A DNA stretch of 64,000 bases from Lachnospiraceae bacterium. GTDB taxonomy: Bacteria > Bacillota > Clostridia > Lachnospirales > Lachnospiraceae. The position numbers and the translations under genes are program-made. The notes under the pieces were generated by a model. The model made no database searches. It was not told where the DNA came from and saw only the letters and a list, made by a program, of their open reading frames with translations. The stretch lies in contig JAFXFO010000001.1 in the NCBI GenBank assembly GCA_017520425.1, forward strand, positions 1 to 64,000, in the 5' to 3' direction. Positions 31,384-39,743 of the stretch are shown here, piece after piece (the stretch's first letter is position 1; the number at the start of each line of letters is the position of its first letter).

Positions 31384-32970
31384 ATGAAGCTGACAAAGTA
31401 TGGTAAAAAATTAAAATTTGTATATATGTTTGCAACTTTGGTAACTCTGATTTTTGGAGTTGTTTTTTGCGTGTATTATACCACCATCCGGGAGCCGGAG
31501 TTTAACCTGTTTCACATTTATGTGAACGGTACAGAGGTGGGAACCGTAAAGGATCCCGCGGAAGCGCAAAACTGGATGTTGGAGTCCAGAAAAAAGATTG
31601 CATCCCGTAGCAGTGAACTGGTTTTTATGGAAGTGACCTTTACTTATATAGGGGAAGCTTTGAATTTTGGCAAAGTGGATGAGCCTGAGTTTGTTAAAGG
31701 CAATATCAATCGCGTGCTGGAGTCTGCGGTGGAGACAACCCTGAAGAGAGCCTATACCGTAAAGGTGAACGAATATGTAACCAATCTTTCCAATGAGGAA
31801 GAGGTGAAGTATTTGCTGGAGGAAGCTATCGGCAAGTATGATTCGGAAGGACGCTATGGTATCGCTTTGGAGCAGAACAACAATCGCGAGTTTAATCTGT
31901 TGCAGGCAACGGTAGTGGACAATAAGCAAGTACAGGAAACAGTGAAGTTGCAGGAAGAGCAACCGGTTTTCACCAATGCAGGTATCAGTAGGGAAATGGA
32001 CCGGATTCTTGCAGAGTATGAACCGGAGAAGGAATTGGATTTTGAGGATTATGAACTGGGAATCCAACAGATGGGCTTTTCCGAAGAGATTGAGATTGTA
32101 GAATCCTATCTGCCTGTGAGTCAGATAGAAGAAGTAGAGGATGCGGTTCATGCCTTAGTAGAGGAGCAGGAGCAGCAGGTTATTTATGAAGTGGAAAGTG
32201 GGGATACCTTGTCTGAAATCGCCATTAAGGTCAATATCCCTATGGATGATATTATTGCTATGAATGCCAGTCTGGAGAACGAAAATTCGGTATTACAGAT
32301 TGGTCAGGAACTGATTATTACAGTACCTGAGCCTGAGCTTTCTGTGGTTCGACAGGAAGTAAATTATTACGAAGAGATTTACAATGCAGACATCATATAT
32401 ATTGATATAGAGGATTGGTATACTTATCAGACAGAGGTGGTGCAGCAGCCTTCAGCGGGCTTCCGTAGGGTTGTTGCCAACGAAACCTTTGTGAATAAAG
32501 AACTGGTGAATCGTGAAATACTAAAGGAAGAGGTGGAGTTGGAAGCAGTACCCAAGATTGTAAAACGTGGTACTATTGTGCCTCCTACTTATATTAAACC
32601 TTTGTCCGGCGGACGAAAGAGCTCGGGATTTGGTCCAAGAAAAGCACCTACCAAGGGCGCAAGTACCTATCACAAAGGACAGGACTGGGCAACTCCTGTA
32701 GGAACACCCATTTACGCATCCAGTGGCGGTACTGTAGCTAAGGCCGGATGGGGTAGCGGTTATGGTTATGTAGTCTATATCAACCATACAGATGGCCGTC
32801 AGACCAGATATGCTCACTTAAGCAAGGTACAGGTGAAGGTGGGCCAAACTGTTAAGCAGGGTGAAAAAATCGCACTCAGCGGTAATACCGGTGTCAGCAG
32901 CGGACCTCATCTGCACTTTGAAATGTTGATTGGCGGTAAGCAGGTGAATCCGTTAAAATATCTGGAATAA
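31384..32970 (+). CDS. Membrane-anchored M23 peptidase with LysM and G5-like domains
   Basis: 528 residues, cell-wall hydrolase. N-terminal signal anchor (FVYMFATLVTLIFGVVFCVY), an acidic linker, a LysM domain at about residues 263-312 (VESGDTLSEIAIKVNIPMDD, QIGQELIITVP), a G5-like region, then an M23 domain at about 405-528. Zinc ligands are present: HKGQD (HxGxD), AHL and HLHF. It should cut peptidoglycan cross-bridges on the cell surface. The start ATG lacks a good ribosome binding site. Followed 170 bases later by murA. Confidence 0.9.
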   Translation: MKLTKYGKKLKFVYMFATLVTLIFGVVFCVYYTTIREPEFNLFHIYVNGTEVGTVKDPAEAQNWMLESRKKIASRSSELVFMEVTFTYIGEALNFGKVDEPEFVKGNINRVLESAVETTLKRAYTVKVNEYVTNLSNEEEVKYLLEEAIGKYDSEGRYGIALEQNNNREFNLLQATVVDNKQVQETVKLQEEQPVFTNAGISREMDRILAEYEPEKELDFEDYELGIQQMGFSEEIEIVESYLPVSQIEEVEDAVHALVEEQEQQVIYEVESGDTLSEIAIKVNIPMDDIIAMNASLENENSVLQIGQELIITVPEPELSVVRQEVNYYEEIYNADIIYIDIEDWYTYQTEVVQQPSAGFRRVVANETFVNKELVNREILKEEVELEAVPKIVKRGTIVPPTYIKPLSGGRKSSGFGPRKAPTKGASTYHKGQDWATPVGTPIYASSGGTVAKAGWGSGYGYVVYINHTDGRQTRYAHLSKVQVKVGQTVKQGEKIALSGNTGVSSGPHLHFEMLIGGKQVNPLKYLE

Positions 32971-32987
32971 AAGCTGTTTGACGAAAT

Positions 32988-33032
32988 GTAAACATCTGTT
33001 CTGTTTACAGATGCGAATAAATGTGTTATGAT
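32988..33032 (+). promoter_or_regulatory. murA promoter with overlapping palindrome
   Basis: TTTACA (33004), 17-base spacer, TATGAT (33027). GTAAACA-N7-TGTTTAC (32988-33008) overlaps the -35 and could be an operator. Confidence 0.6.
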
Positions 33033-33137
33033 TACTACAATTAGTGTGTAATTATCCTGGAGGGAGAATATCTAGTGGTTGTGGCCGCAGATGCTCTTCC
33101 GTATCAAATAGATAGAGAAGTAACGAGGTATCGAACA

Positions 33138-34430
33138 ATGGAACAGTACGCAATCAAAGGCGGTAATCCATTAGTAGGAGAAGTAGAAATAGGGGGTGCC
33201 AAGAATGCAGCACTTCCTATTCTTGCTGCGTCCATTATGACGGATGAAACCGTATATATAGATAATATGCCGGATGTGCAGGACACCAATGTACTGCTGA
33301 AGGCTATGAAAAGCATTGGTGTTTTGCTGGAAAGAACCGGCCGCCACAGTGTCACCATCAATGCAGGTCAAGTCAATGATTTTGTGGTGGATGACGATCA
33401 TATCAGAAAGATTCGTGCAGGCTACTACTTGCTTGGCGCTATGTTAGGAAAATATAAGCATGCGGAAGTGGCACTTCCCGGCGGCTGTGATATCGGTTGC
33501 CGTGCCATTGACCAGCATTTGAAGGGATTTCGTGCATTGGGTGCGGATATCCGCATTGAATACGGTTTGATTAAGGCACATGCAGAAAAGCTGAAGGGTG
33601 CTCATATTTATATGGACTGTGTCAGCGTAGGAGCTACCATTAATGTAATGATGGCAGCAGCGTTGGCAGAGGGTCAGACCGTCATTGAAAATGCAGCCAA
33701 GGAGCCTCATGTAGTAGATTTGGCAAACTTCTTAAACAGTATGGGTGCCAGCATCAAGGGTGCCGGTACAGATGTGATTCGTATTAAGGGCGTATCCAGA
33801 CTCCATGGTACGGAGTATGCCATTATTCCCGATCAGATAGAAGCCGGAACTTTTATGTTTGCGGCAGCAGTGACCAAGGGCGATATCACCGTAAAGAATG
33901 TAATTCCCAAGCATTTGGAATCTATTTCCGCCAAGCTGATGGAAATCGGCTGTGAAATCGAGGAGTCCGATGATTGTATGCGTGTGGTAGCATCCAAGCG
34001 TTTGAAATCTACTCATGTGAAGACACTTCCTTACCCGGGCTTCCCTACGGATATGCAGCCTCAGATAGCAGTGGCTCTGGCATTGTCCAAGGGTACCAGT
34101 ATCGTGACAGATACGATTTTTGAGAATCGTTTTAAATATGTGGATGAATTGATTCGTATGGGTGCCAGCATCAAGGTAGAAGGTACCACCGCCATTATCG
34201 ATGGTGTGGAGAATTATACCGGAGCTACCATTTGCGCCCCGGATCTTCGTGCAGGTGCAGCGCTTGTTATCGCCGGATTAAGTGCCGACGGCTTTACTGT
34301 AGTGGATGATATCCATTACATCGCAAGAGGCTACGAAGATTTCCACTTGAAGCTTCAGAGTCTGGGTGCCCAGATTGAGCTGGTGCATTCCGACAGAGAG
34401 TTGCAGAAGTTTAAATTGAAGATAGGGTGA
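33138..34430 (+). CDS. murA: UDP-N-acetylglucosamine 1-carboxyvinyltransferase
   Basis: First committed step of peptidoglycan synthesis: transfers enolpyruvate from PEP to UDP-GlcNAc. 430 residues. Motifs: GGAKNAALPILAASIM near the N-terminus, the active-site loop LPGGCDIGCRAIDQH with the catalytic Cys (fosfomycin target in the family), GYPTDMQPQ-type PGFPTDMQPQ and RGYEDFHLKL at the end. Start uncertain: the family normally begins MEQYxIKGG (33138), but a GTG at 33075 with GGAGGGAG eight bases upstream would add 21 residues. A giant hairpin begins eight bases after the stop. Confidence 0.96.
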   Translation: MEQYAIKGGNPLVGEVEIGGAKNAALPILAASIMTDETVYIDNMPDVQDTNVLLKAMKSIGVLLERTGRHSVTINAGQVNDFVVDDDHIRKIRAGYYLLGAMLGKYKHAEVALPGGCDIGCRAIDQHLKGFRALGADIRIEYGLIKAHAEKLKGAHIYMDCVSVGATINVMMAAALAEGQTVIENAAKEPHVVDLANFLNSMGASIKGAGTDVIRIKGVSRLHGTEYAIIPDQIEAGTFMFAAAVTKGDITVKNVIPKHLESISAKLMEIGCEIEESDDCMRVVASKRLKSTHVKTLPYPGFPTDMQPQIAVALALSKGTSIVTDTIFENRFKYVDELIRMGASIKVEGTTAIIDGVENYTGATICAPDLRAGAALVIAGLSADGFTVVDDIHYIARGYEDFHLKLQSLGAQIELVHSDRELQKFKLKIG

Positions 34431-34437
34431 TGGAGGG

Positions 34438-34632
34438 ATACCGGGCTCCCAAGGGGAGAGGGGACATACCCTTCACGTAATACTACTCTGAAAAACACAG
34501 ATAATAAAAAAATGTATGTCAGGGGCGGAGACACTTGTGTGTCCGACCAATGGCATACATTTTTTTATTAGATGTTTTTTCATTAGTGTGTGAGTGAAGG
34601 GTATGTTTCCTCTCCCCTTGGGAGTCCGGTAT
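34438..34632. repeat. Giant nested hairpin element, copy A
   Basis: Arms of 39 bases (34438-34476 and 34594-34632) match in 36 positions; the three mismatches are all G opposite T, so an RNA would pair throughout. Arms contain CTCCCAAGGGGAGAGG and CATACCCTTCAC. Centre: AAAAAAATGTATG/CATACATTTTTT (34506-34566) enclosing an apical 9-position helix with one mismatch. Core segments are shared with copy B at 44364-44731. No gene in the 297-base gap. Confidence 0.85.
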
Positions 34633-34727
34633 TTGCGCTGGGGCCGTGGATGAGGGGAATTCATCCCAAAATGTAGTAATGCACACCTTGAGGACTTTTC
34701 GAGAAAGTTCAAAGGTGTGCATTTTAG

Positions 34728-35795
34728 TTATTCTATTGAGAGTTTTTCTTCAAACTCTGCAATCAGTGTATGAAACTCTTCGCTGGTCTGCAAATACTCA
34801 TATTCCGGTGAGTGTTTGAGCTCTTGTATCAGTGGGGGTATCAGTTCTTTCATAGATGTACCGGTATCGTTGGTGGTTACTCTGCGGTATAACGGGGATT
34901 CTTGAACCTTCCGGACAGATAACATGGAATCAAACATTTCCCGAAGGAATGCTACCGTCTGTGCGGCATCCTTATTGGCGACGGCAACCGTAAAGTGAGC
35001 TACTGCGGTATTATACGGATTTAGATCAAAAGCTTCTGCCAGTTTTGTTACTCGCTCAGCCACATAAGCTGCCGTATCTTTATCGCCCAATGCAATGTTT
35101 GTATCGATTAATTTGTACATTATCGTTTGCACATCGTTTACTGCAGTGAGAAGTGACTGCTCTAACAGTTTGACAGCATCTTCGGCCTGATTTTGGTCGA
35201 GATAGATGGTGGCCTGTAGTAATCTTTTGTCCGGAATATCGTTGCGATTCGGTATTTGGTTAAGGTATTCCTGTGCTTTGTCATACTGTCCGTCACCGAT
35301 AGCTCGACTTGCCAGCATGAAACGTGCACTATTGCGAATAACAGCTTCATCGCTTTGTGCCAGACGCTCATACCAAGCGTCTATTTTTCTCCTATATGCA
35401 ATTGTTTGAGCCTCTTCCAAGCCGGCAGTCATCAATAAGCCTTGCAGCAGAAGTGCAAAATTATGAAGGAGCGAATCACTGTTAGGATACTCGTGAATTT
35501 TTTCCTGTGCTGCAGCAAATCCTGCATCAAAGCCAGCTGAAAGAGCTGTTTCATGTATTTCTTTGCAAAAGAGGATAAGCTCCTGTTGGGTAAGGTCCTC
35601 GTAAAAACCCAAGAGGGTATTAAGGTCAATTTTTAAAAGTCGGGCTAAGGGTGGCAGTAATGCTATATCAGGGCAGGTACTGCCCTTTTCCCATTTATTG
35701 ACTGCAGGCGTGGTGATGCCAAGATATTCTGCTACCTGCTCCTGCGTTAAGCCCAGGGCCTTGCGGCGTTCTTGAATGATCGTATGGATTATCAT
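34728..35795 (-). CDS. XRE-family regulator with TPR-like C-terminus
   Basis: 355 residues. N-terminal helix-turn-helix: IQERRKALGLTQEQVAEYLG, TPAVNKWEKGSTCPDIALLP. The remaining 290 residues are helical repeats (SARFMLASRAIGDGQYDKAQ, YLDQNQAEDAVKLLEQSL), like the tetratricopeptide domains of peptide-sensing regulators. No signal peptide gene is seen nearby. It is divergent from the FtsX transporter gene and has its own promoter at 35845-35873. Confidence 0.88.
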   Translation of the reverse strand: MIIHTIIQERRKALGLTQEQVAEYLGITTPAVNKWEKGSTCPDIALLPPLARLLKIDLNTLLGFYEDLTQQELILFCKEIHETALSAGFDAGFAAAQEKIHEYPNSDSLLHNFALLLQGLLMTAGLEEAQTIAYRRKIDAWYERLAQSDEAVIRNSARFMLASRAIGDGQYDKAQEYLNQIPNRNDIPDKRLLQATIYLDQNQAEDAVKLLEQSLLTAVNDVQTIMYKLIDTNIALGDKDTAAYVAERVTKLAEAFDLNPYNTAVAHFTVAVANKDAAQTVAFLREMFDSMLSVRKVQESPLYRRVTTNDTGTSMKELIPPLIQELKHSPEYEYLQTSEEFHTLIAEFEEKLSIE

Positions 35796-35844
35796 TATAT
35801 TTACTCCCTTCCATAAGAGATATCAAAGAATTCCTTGTAATGAT

Positions 35845-35873
35845 ATTATATCAACACAAGGGGGATTCTACAA
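35845..35873 (-). promoter_or_regulatory. Promoter of the XRE-TPR regulator
   Basis: Minus strand TTGTAG, 17-base spacer, perfect TATAAT, 50 bases before the ATG. Confidence 0.7.
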
Positions 35874-35936
35874 TTGAACAGAATTTTAATTTCTTATACA
35901 TTTTATTAACCAACAGGAAATAGGAGAGAAGATTGA

Positions 35937-36020
35937 CAAACTGATACTGTGGCAGGCTTTGTTATTGTGAGGAAGCTGGCGAAGGTACTGAAATGTGGTG
36001 TGGAAGAATTGTATGGGTGA
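35937..36020 (+). pseudogene. Remnant of an XRE regulator C-terminus
   Basis: An open stretch ending in TGA encodes VRKLAKVLKCGVEELYG, the typical last helix of XRE helix-turn-helix domains, but a stop lies 27 codons upstream and no start or first helices remain. Probably the tail of a deleted regulator gene. Confidence 0.5.
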
Positions 36021-36032
36021 GAGGGCGAGTTT

Positions 36033-36104
36033 TTTAAGATTTCTTTAAGGCTTCTTTAAGGTTTTTGGTACTCCATTGACAGCGCATACTCCCTGCATTA
36101 GGCT
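36033..36104 (+). promoter_or_regulatory. Promoter with three TTTAAG direct repeats (FtsX operon)
   Basis: TTTAAG at 36033, 36044 and 36055, exactly 11 bases apart, then 15 bases to TTGACA (36076), 17-base spacer, TAGGCT (36099). Face-of-helix repeats upstream of -35 suggest an OmpR-class activator. Nearly identical block at 41950-42021, related one at 39664-39713. Confidence 0.75.
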
Positions 36105-36138
36105 GAAAATATAATAGGCCAAGGCAGGGGGAGACAAC

Positions 36139-38973
36139 ATGAAATACGATATCTGCTTTATACGGAAATATTGGAAAAAGCATAAGAAACAAGCAATCAC
36201 CTTTTTAATGATTTATATCATTTTGGTGACGTATTTGCTTGTTTCTTTTTGTATGGTCAGAACGGAGCTTCGCCGTATTTATTTTGAAAATCAGGCGAAT
36301 CATTCGGAAAGTGGGCGCTTTTATGGTTATTATACTGCCGGAAGCGGGGCATACAATCACCTGTTTTATGGGATGGATGATGAGAAGATAGCTGAGCTGA
36401 TGCAAGAGCCTTGGGTTGAGGATTGTCAGACGGTTTATGTAAGTGGTTCTCTCGGAGTATCTGACTGGAGATATACTTGTGGAGCATTTTCCGGCGAGAG
36501 GGCAAAGGTGCTATCCGGTTATCATCTGGAGGCGGGAAGATACCCTGAAAAAAGCGGTGAAATCGCTGTTTCGCGACTGGCACTGGAAAACATGTGCGGA
36601 AATGCAGAGCTGGATAAATCAATAACACTCCTTCGGTATGACAAAGAAGGGAAGCACGTGGGAGAACTGGATGCGAAGGTCGTAGGTGTTATTCAGGACA
36701 ACGGACAGAGAGAAAGCTGGGAAACCTGTCTTAAATCCATAAATAAGTATTTTGAACCCACTATTTTACTGCCTTTAGAGGATGTGGATATTTCTGATTG
36801 TAGCAGATATGCCATGATTCGGATAACTGACGGACAAAGGATAGGGAGCTATACAGAGACCCGGGCGGAAGAATTAAATAAGCGGATAGAAACTTATTTT
36901 GAATGCGGAGCAGGGTTTGGGATTGGTGCATATGATAGTAGTTATTTTACTAAATTATCGGGTGTGAGTACCAATGAATATGACGGGACTGTAAAGCAGG
37001 AAAAGGTGTACTTTTATGAGTATACAGGTATCATAGCGGCAGTGCTGATGGCAGTGACCTTAAGCAGTGGTTTGTTGGCATTGTTTCCCACACGTATGAA
37101 ATCCCTGCGTCTATTGTGGCAAAACGGATACACTGTAAAAAGACTGCGTTGTATGCTGATGCTGGAATGCGGTATGTTTACCATAGGCGGACTGTTGGCA
37201 GGCTTTATAGTGGCAATGGGCGTATATGAAATATTATTGCAGATTCAGTACAGGGTGTTTGGCCTGGAGCTTTTCAGAGGCTATTTTGCAGAATGGGGAA
37301 TTTCTCAAATCACCTACTCTCCTATAGGATATACACTGGGGATTACCTGTGTTGTGTCTGTATTGAGCTATCTGATGGTATGTCTGTATGTAAGCAGAAG
37401 CCGGCTGGAGAAGGTAGAGAAGCCGACACGAGTAAAACACGGAAAAGTTTGTAATATAGGGCTTTTCAGAAAAGTAGGTAGGGTCATTAATCACCGAGGT
37501 ATAGCTACATTACAGGTAAGTGCACTGGTGATGGTTCTTATGATTGCAACAGCGGCGTATATGTTCTTCTCTACCAATGGAAAAAGCTCTTCCGGCAATC
37601 CCCAGATTTCGATGCAGGGAAATCTTTTCCAAACACAGCTGGGCTTAGATAGGCGTATCATACGAGCAGATGCGACCATAGAACGCAGAAATGCGACGGC
37701 GGCAGCCGGATTGTTTGAACTGGATGTCAGCGCAGGGTATGGCTTTTCCTATGATAAGGTAGCACAGTTGGAGAGTAGTGAGCTATTTGAAAAATGTCTG
37801 GCATGGTCCAATGTGATTACCTACGCAAGATATCCAAAGGGTAGTAAGGTATCGCCCCTGTTGAAACTTTATCCCCGTGAGTGGTATGCAGAGGGGGAGC
37901 AGGAGTGGTATGGTTTGGGCGACTATGATGTGTATTGTATGGATGACCCGGCTAAGAGCAGTATATTAGTGGGTGATGAGTTTTTGGAAAGAATATTAGG
38001 AGCTACAGAAGCAGGGAAAATGCTTTCGGATAATGGTGTGGTTGTGGTGACCGCAAATGGCAGGTCTCCTTTTAAGGAAGGGGAAGAGATTCCTATGTTT
38101 GCAGCCAGTGGAGTATTTCGGGATGAAGCACATTATGATTATGATTTAGACAATGTAGTAATGTATGAAGTAAGAGTGGACAAGGTGATAAAGGCTGAGA
38201 GTTTCAAGGACGACCCTATGTTGAGCGGTATCTTAAATAAGCTCTCGGCACAATATATTATCATTTATCCTTATAAGACGGCAGAAACGGTAGAATTACC
38301 AAAAAAGAATTTAGAACAAATATATTTACAGTATGCTCCGCCGGCAACCGACAGAAAGGTAAAGAAGCTGGTTCACGAATTAAATACAGGCAAAGCAGAT
38401 ATGGGGGTAACGACTACCGCGGACTGTCAGGAGCAATTTGACAGAGTAATGCTGAAGGAGTATTCCATTGTGTTTACCATCTTCGGGTTGTTGTTTGTAT
38501 TAGCGATGATAGGATATATGCAGACCTTGAAACTACAGGTGTTTCGTTGTGAGGAGCAGATTCATCTGTTTGCAACTATGGGAATGACAGGACAAAGAAT
38601 GGGAAAAATGTTGTTTTTCCACTTGATGAAGATACCGATATTGGCAGTTTGCCTGGCGGGTGTGGGAGTTGTCGGGATGAAGACTTTCTTACATAACAGA
38701 TATGAAAGAGTGTTGGAGCTGAAAGAACTGGCCAGACGGGCCTCAATAAAGTATCCACCGGATTTTCAACTGCAGGATCAATACAAGATGCAGTGTAATG
38801 AGCTGACAAACCGCTTTTTTACGGACTATGAGATGTGGAAGGTACCTGTAGCATCCCTATTTGTACTATTAAGTGGTGTGGTGCTGGTAGTGGCTGCTGT
38901 CATGGTAGTATATGTGATACGAAAGGTGATTAAGAAGGATATGCAGAGAAGGGAGATGGGCAGCCGTGAGTAA
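36139..38973 (+). CDS. Large FtsX-type ABC transporter permease
   Basis: 944 residues with two FtsX-like cores. One N-terminal membrane segment (FLMIYIILVTYLLVSFCMV), an extracytoplasmic domain of about 240 residues, three segments around residues 295-430 (IIAAVLMAVTLSSGLLALFP, LECGMFTIGGLLAGFIVAM), one near 455, a second large outside domain, then three C-terminal segments (YSIVFTIFGLLFVLAMIGYM, ASLFVLLSGVVLVVAAVMVV). This matches MacB/BceB-like permeases that use mechanotransmission rather than forming an import channel. It overlaps the ATPase gene by eight bases. AGGGGGAG precedes the ATG. No sensor kinase or response regulator lies beside it. Confidence 0.88.
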   Translation: MKYDICFIRKYWKKHKKQAITFLMIYIILVTYLLVSFCMVRTELRRIYFENQANHSESGRFYGYYTAGSGAYNHLFYGMDDEKIAELMQEPWVEDCQTVYVSGSLGVSDWRYTCGAFSGERAKVLSGYHLEAGRYPEKSGEIAVSRLALENMCGNAELDKSITLLRYDKEGKHVGELDAKVVGVIQDNGQRESWETCLKSINKYFEPTILLPLEDVDISDCSRYAMIRITDGQRIGSYTETRAEELNKRIETYFECGAGFGIGAYDSSYFTKLSGVSTNEYDGTVKQEKVYFYEYTGIIAAVLMAVTLSSGLLALFPTRMKSLRLLWQNGYTVKRLRCMLMLECGMFTIGGLLAGFIVAMGVYEILLQIQYRVFGLELFRGYFAEWGISQITYSPIGYTLGITCVVSVLSYLMVCLYVSRSRLEKVEKPTRVKHGKVCNIGLFRKVGRVINHRGIATLQVSALVMVLMIATAAYMFFSTNGKSSSGNPQISMQGNLFQTQLGLDRRIIRADATIERRNATAAAGLFELDVSAGYGFSYDKVAQLESSELFEKCLAWSNVITYARYPKGSKVSPLLKLYPREWYAEGEQEWYGLGDYDVYCMDDPAKSSILVGDEFLERILGATEAGKMLSDNGVVVVTANGRSPFKEGEEIPMFAASGVFRDEAHYDYDLDNVVMYEVRVDKVIKAESFKDDPMLSGILNKLSAQYIIIYPYKTAETVELPKKNLEQIYLQYAPPATDRKVKKLVHELNTGKADMGVTTTADCQEQFDRVMLKEYSIVFTIFGLLFVLAMIGYMQTLKLQVFRCEEQIHLFATMGMTGQRMGKMLFFHLMKIPILAVCLAGVGVVGMKTFLHNRYERVLELKELARRASIKYPPDFQLQDQYKMQCNELTNRFFTDYEMWKVPVASLFVLLSGVVLVVAAVMVVYVIRKVIKKDMQRREMGSRE

Positions 38974-39634
38974 GGAAATACGAATAGAACATCTGTCTAA
39001 AACATATACAAACGGAGATGTGAAGGTGGAGGCACTAAAGGACTGTAGTCTGGAGTTTGAAAGAGGTAAGATGACTGCCATTATCGGAGCCTCGGGAAGT
39101 GGAAAATCTACATTACTACAGCTGTTGGGAGGGCTGATGCCTGCTACGTCGGGGCAAATCTTTTTTGGAGAGAAGGATATTTTACAGCTGACAGATGTGG
39201 AACTGGCAGAATTTCGTTGTAGGAATGTGGGCTTTGTGTTTCAGTTTTTCAACCTAATACCGGAGCTCACTGTCAGGGAAAATATAGAGGTGCCACTACA
39301 AATAGGAAAAATGCCAATGGATGGAGAATATTTGGAGCAATTAGTAGAGACATTAGGTATCGGAGAATGCATGGAACGATACCCCAATCAGATATCCGGT
39401 GGGCAGCAGCAAAGAGTGGCGATTGCCAGAGCACTTGTAAAAAAGCCGCAGGTGATTCTCTGCGATGAACCTACCGGCAATTTGGATACCCATAATGGGC
39501 AGATGGTATTGAATCTGCTTAGGCAGCTACAGAAGGAATATGGGCAAACCATTATACTGGTTACTCATGATATGCATATTGCAGGACTGGCGGATAAAGT
39601 CATACGGATTGAGGATGGAGAGATTATCGTGTAG
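38966..39634 (+). CDS. ABC transporter ATPase, LolD/MacB/BceA type
   Basis: 222 residues. Walker A GASGSGKST, Q-loop FVFQFFNLIPELT, signature ISGGQQQRVAIARAL, Walker B VILCDEPTGNLD and switch His VTHDMHIAG are all intact. Pairs with FtsX-fold permeases, and its start overlaps the permease gene. It ends 110 bases before the first lipoprotein gene, with a TTTAAG-type promoter in between. Confidence 0.95.
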   Translation: MSKEIRIEHLSKTYTNGDVKVEALKDCSLEFERGKMTAIIGASGSGKSTLLQLLGGLMPATSGQIFFGEKDILQLTDVELAEFRCRNVGFVFQFFNLIPELTVRENIEVPLQIGKMPMDGEYLEQLVETLGIGECMERYPNQISGGQQQRVAIARALVKKPQVILCDEPTGNLDTHNGQMVLNLLRQLQKEYGQTIILVTHDMHIAGLADKVIRIEDGEIIV

Positions 39635-39663
39635 GGGAAATAAAAGTCATTTCTTACAAGTTT

Positions 39664-39713
39664 TTTAAGGTTTTTGAGGCTCCATTGACAGCTTATGCTC
39701 TCACAGGTAAGAT
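39664..39713 (+). promoter_or_regulatory. TTTAAG-type promoter of the first lipoprotein gene
   Basis: TTTAAG at 39664 flanked by TTACAAG and TTTGAG, then TTGACA (39685), 17-base spacer, TAAGAT (39708). Same layout as 36033-36104, with less exact repeats but a better -10. Confidence 0.65.
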
Positions 39714-39743
39714 GAAAATATAAGGCATGACAGGGGGGATCAT

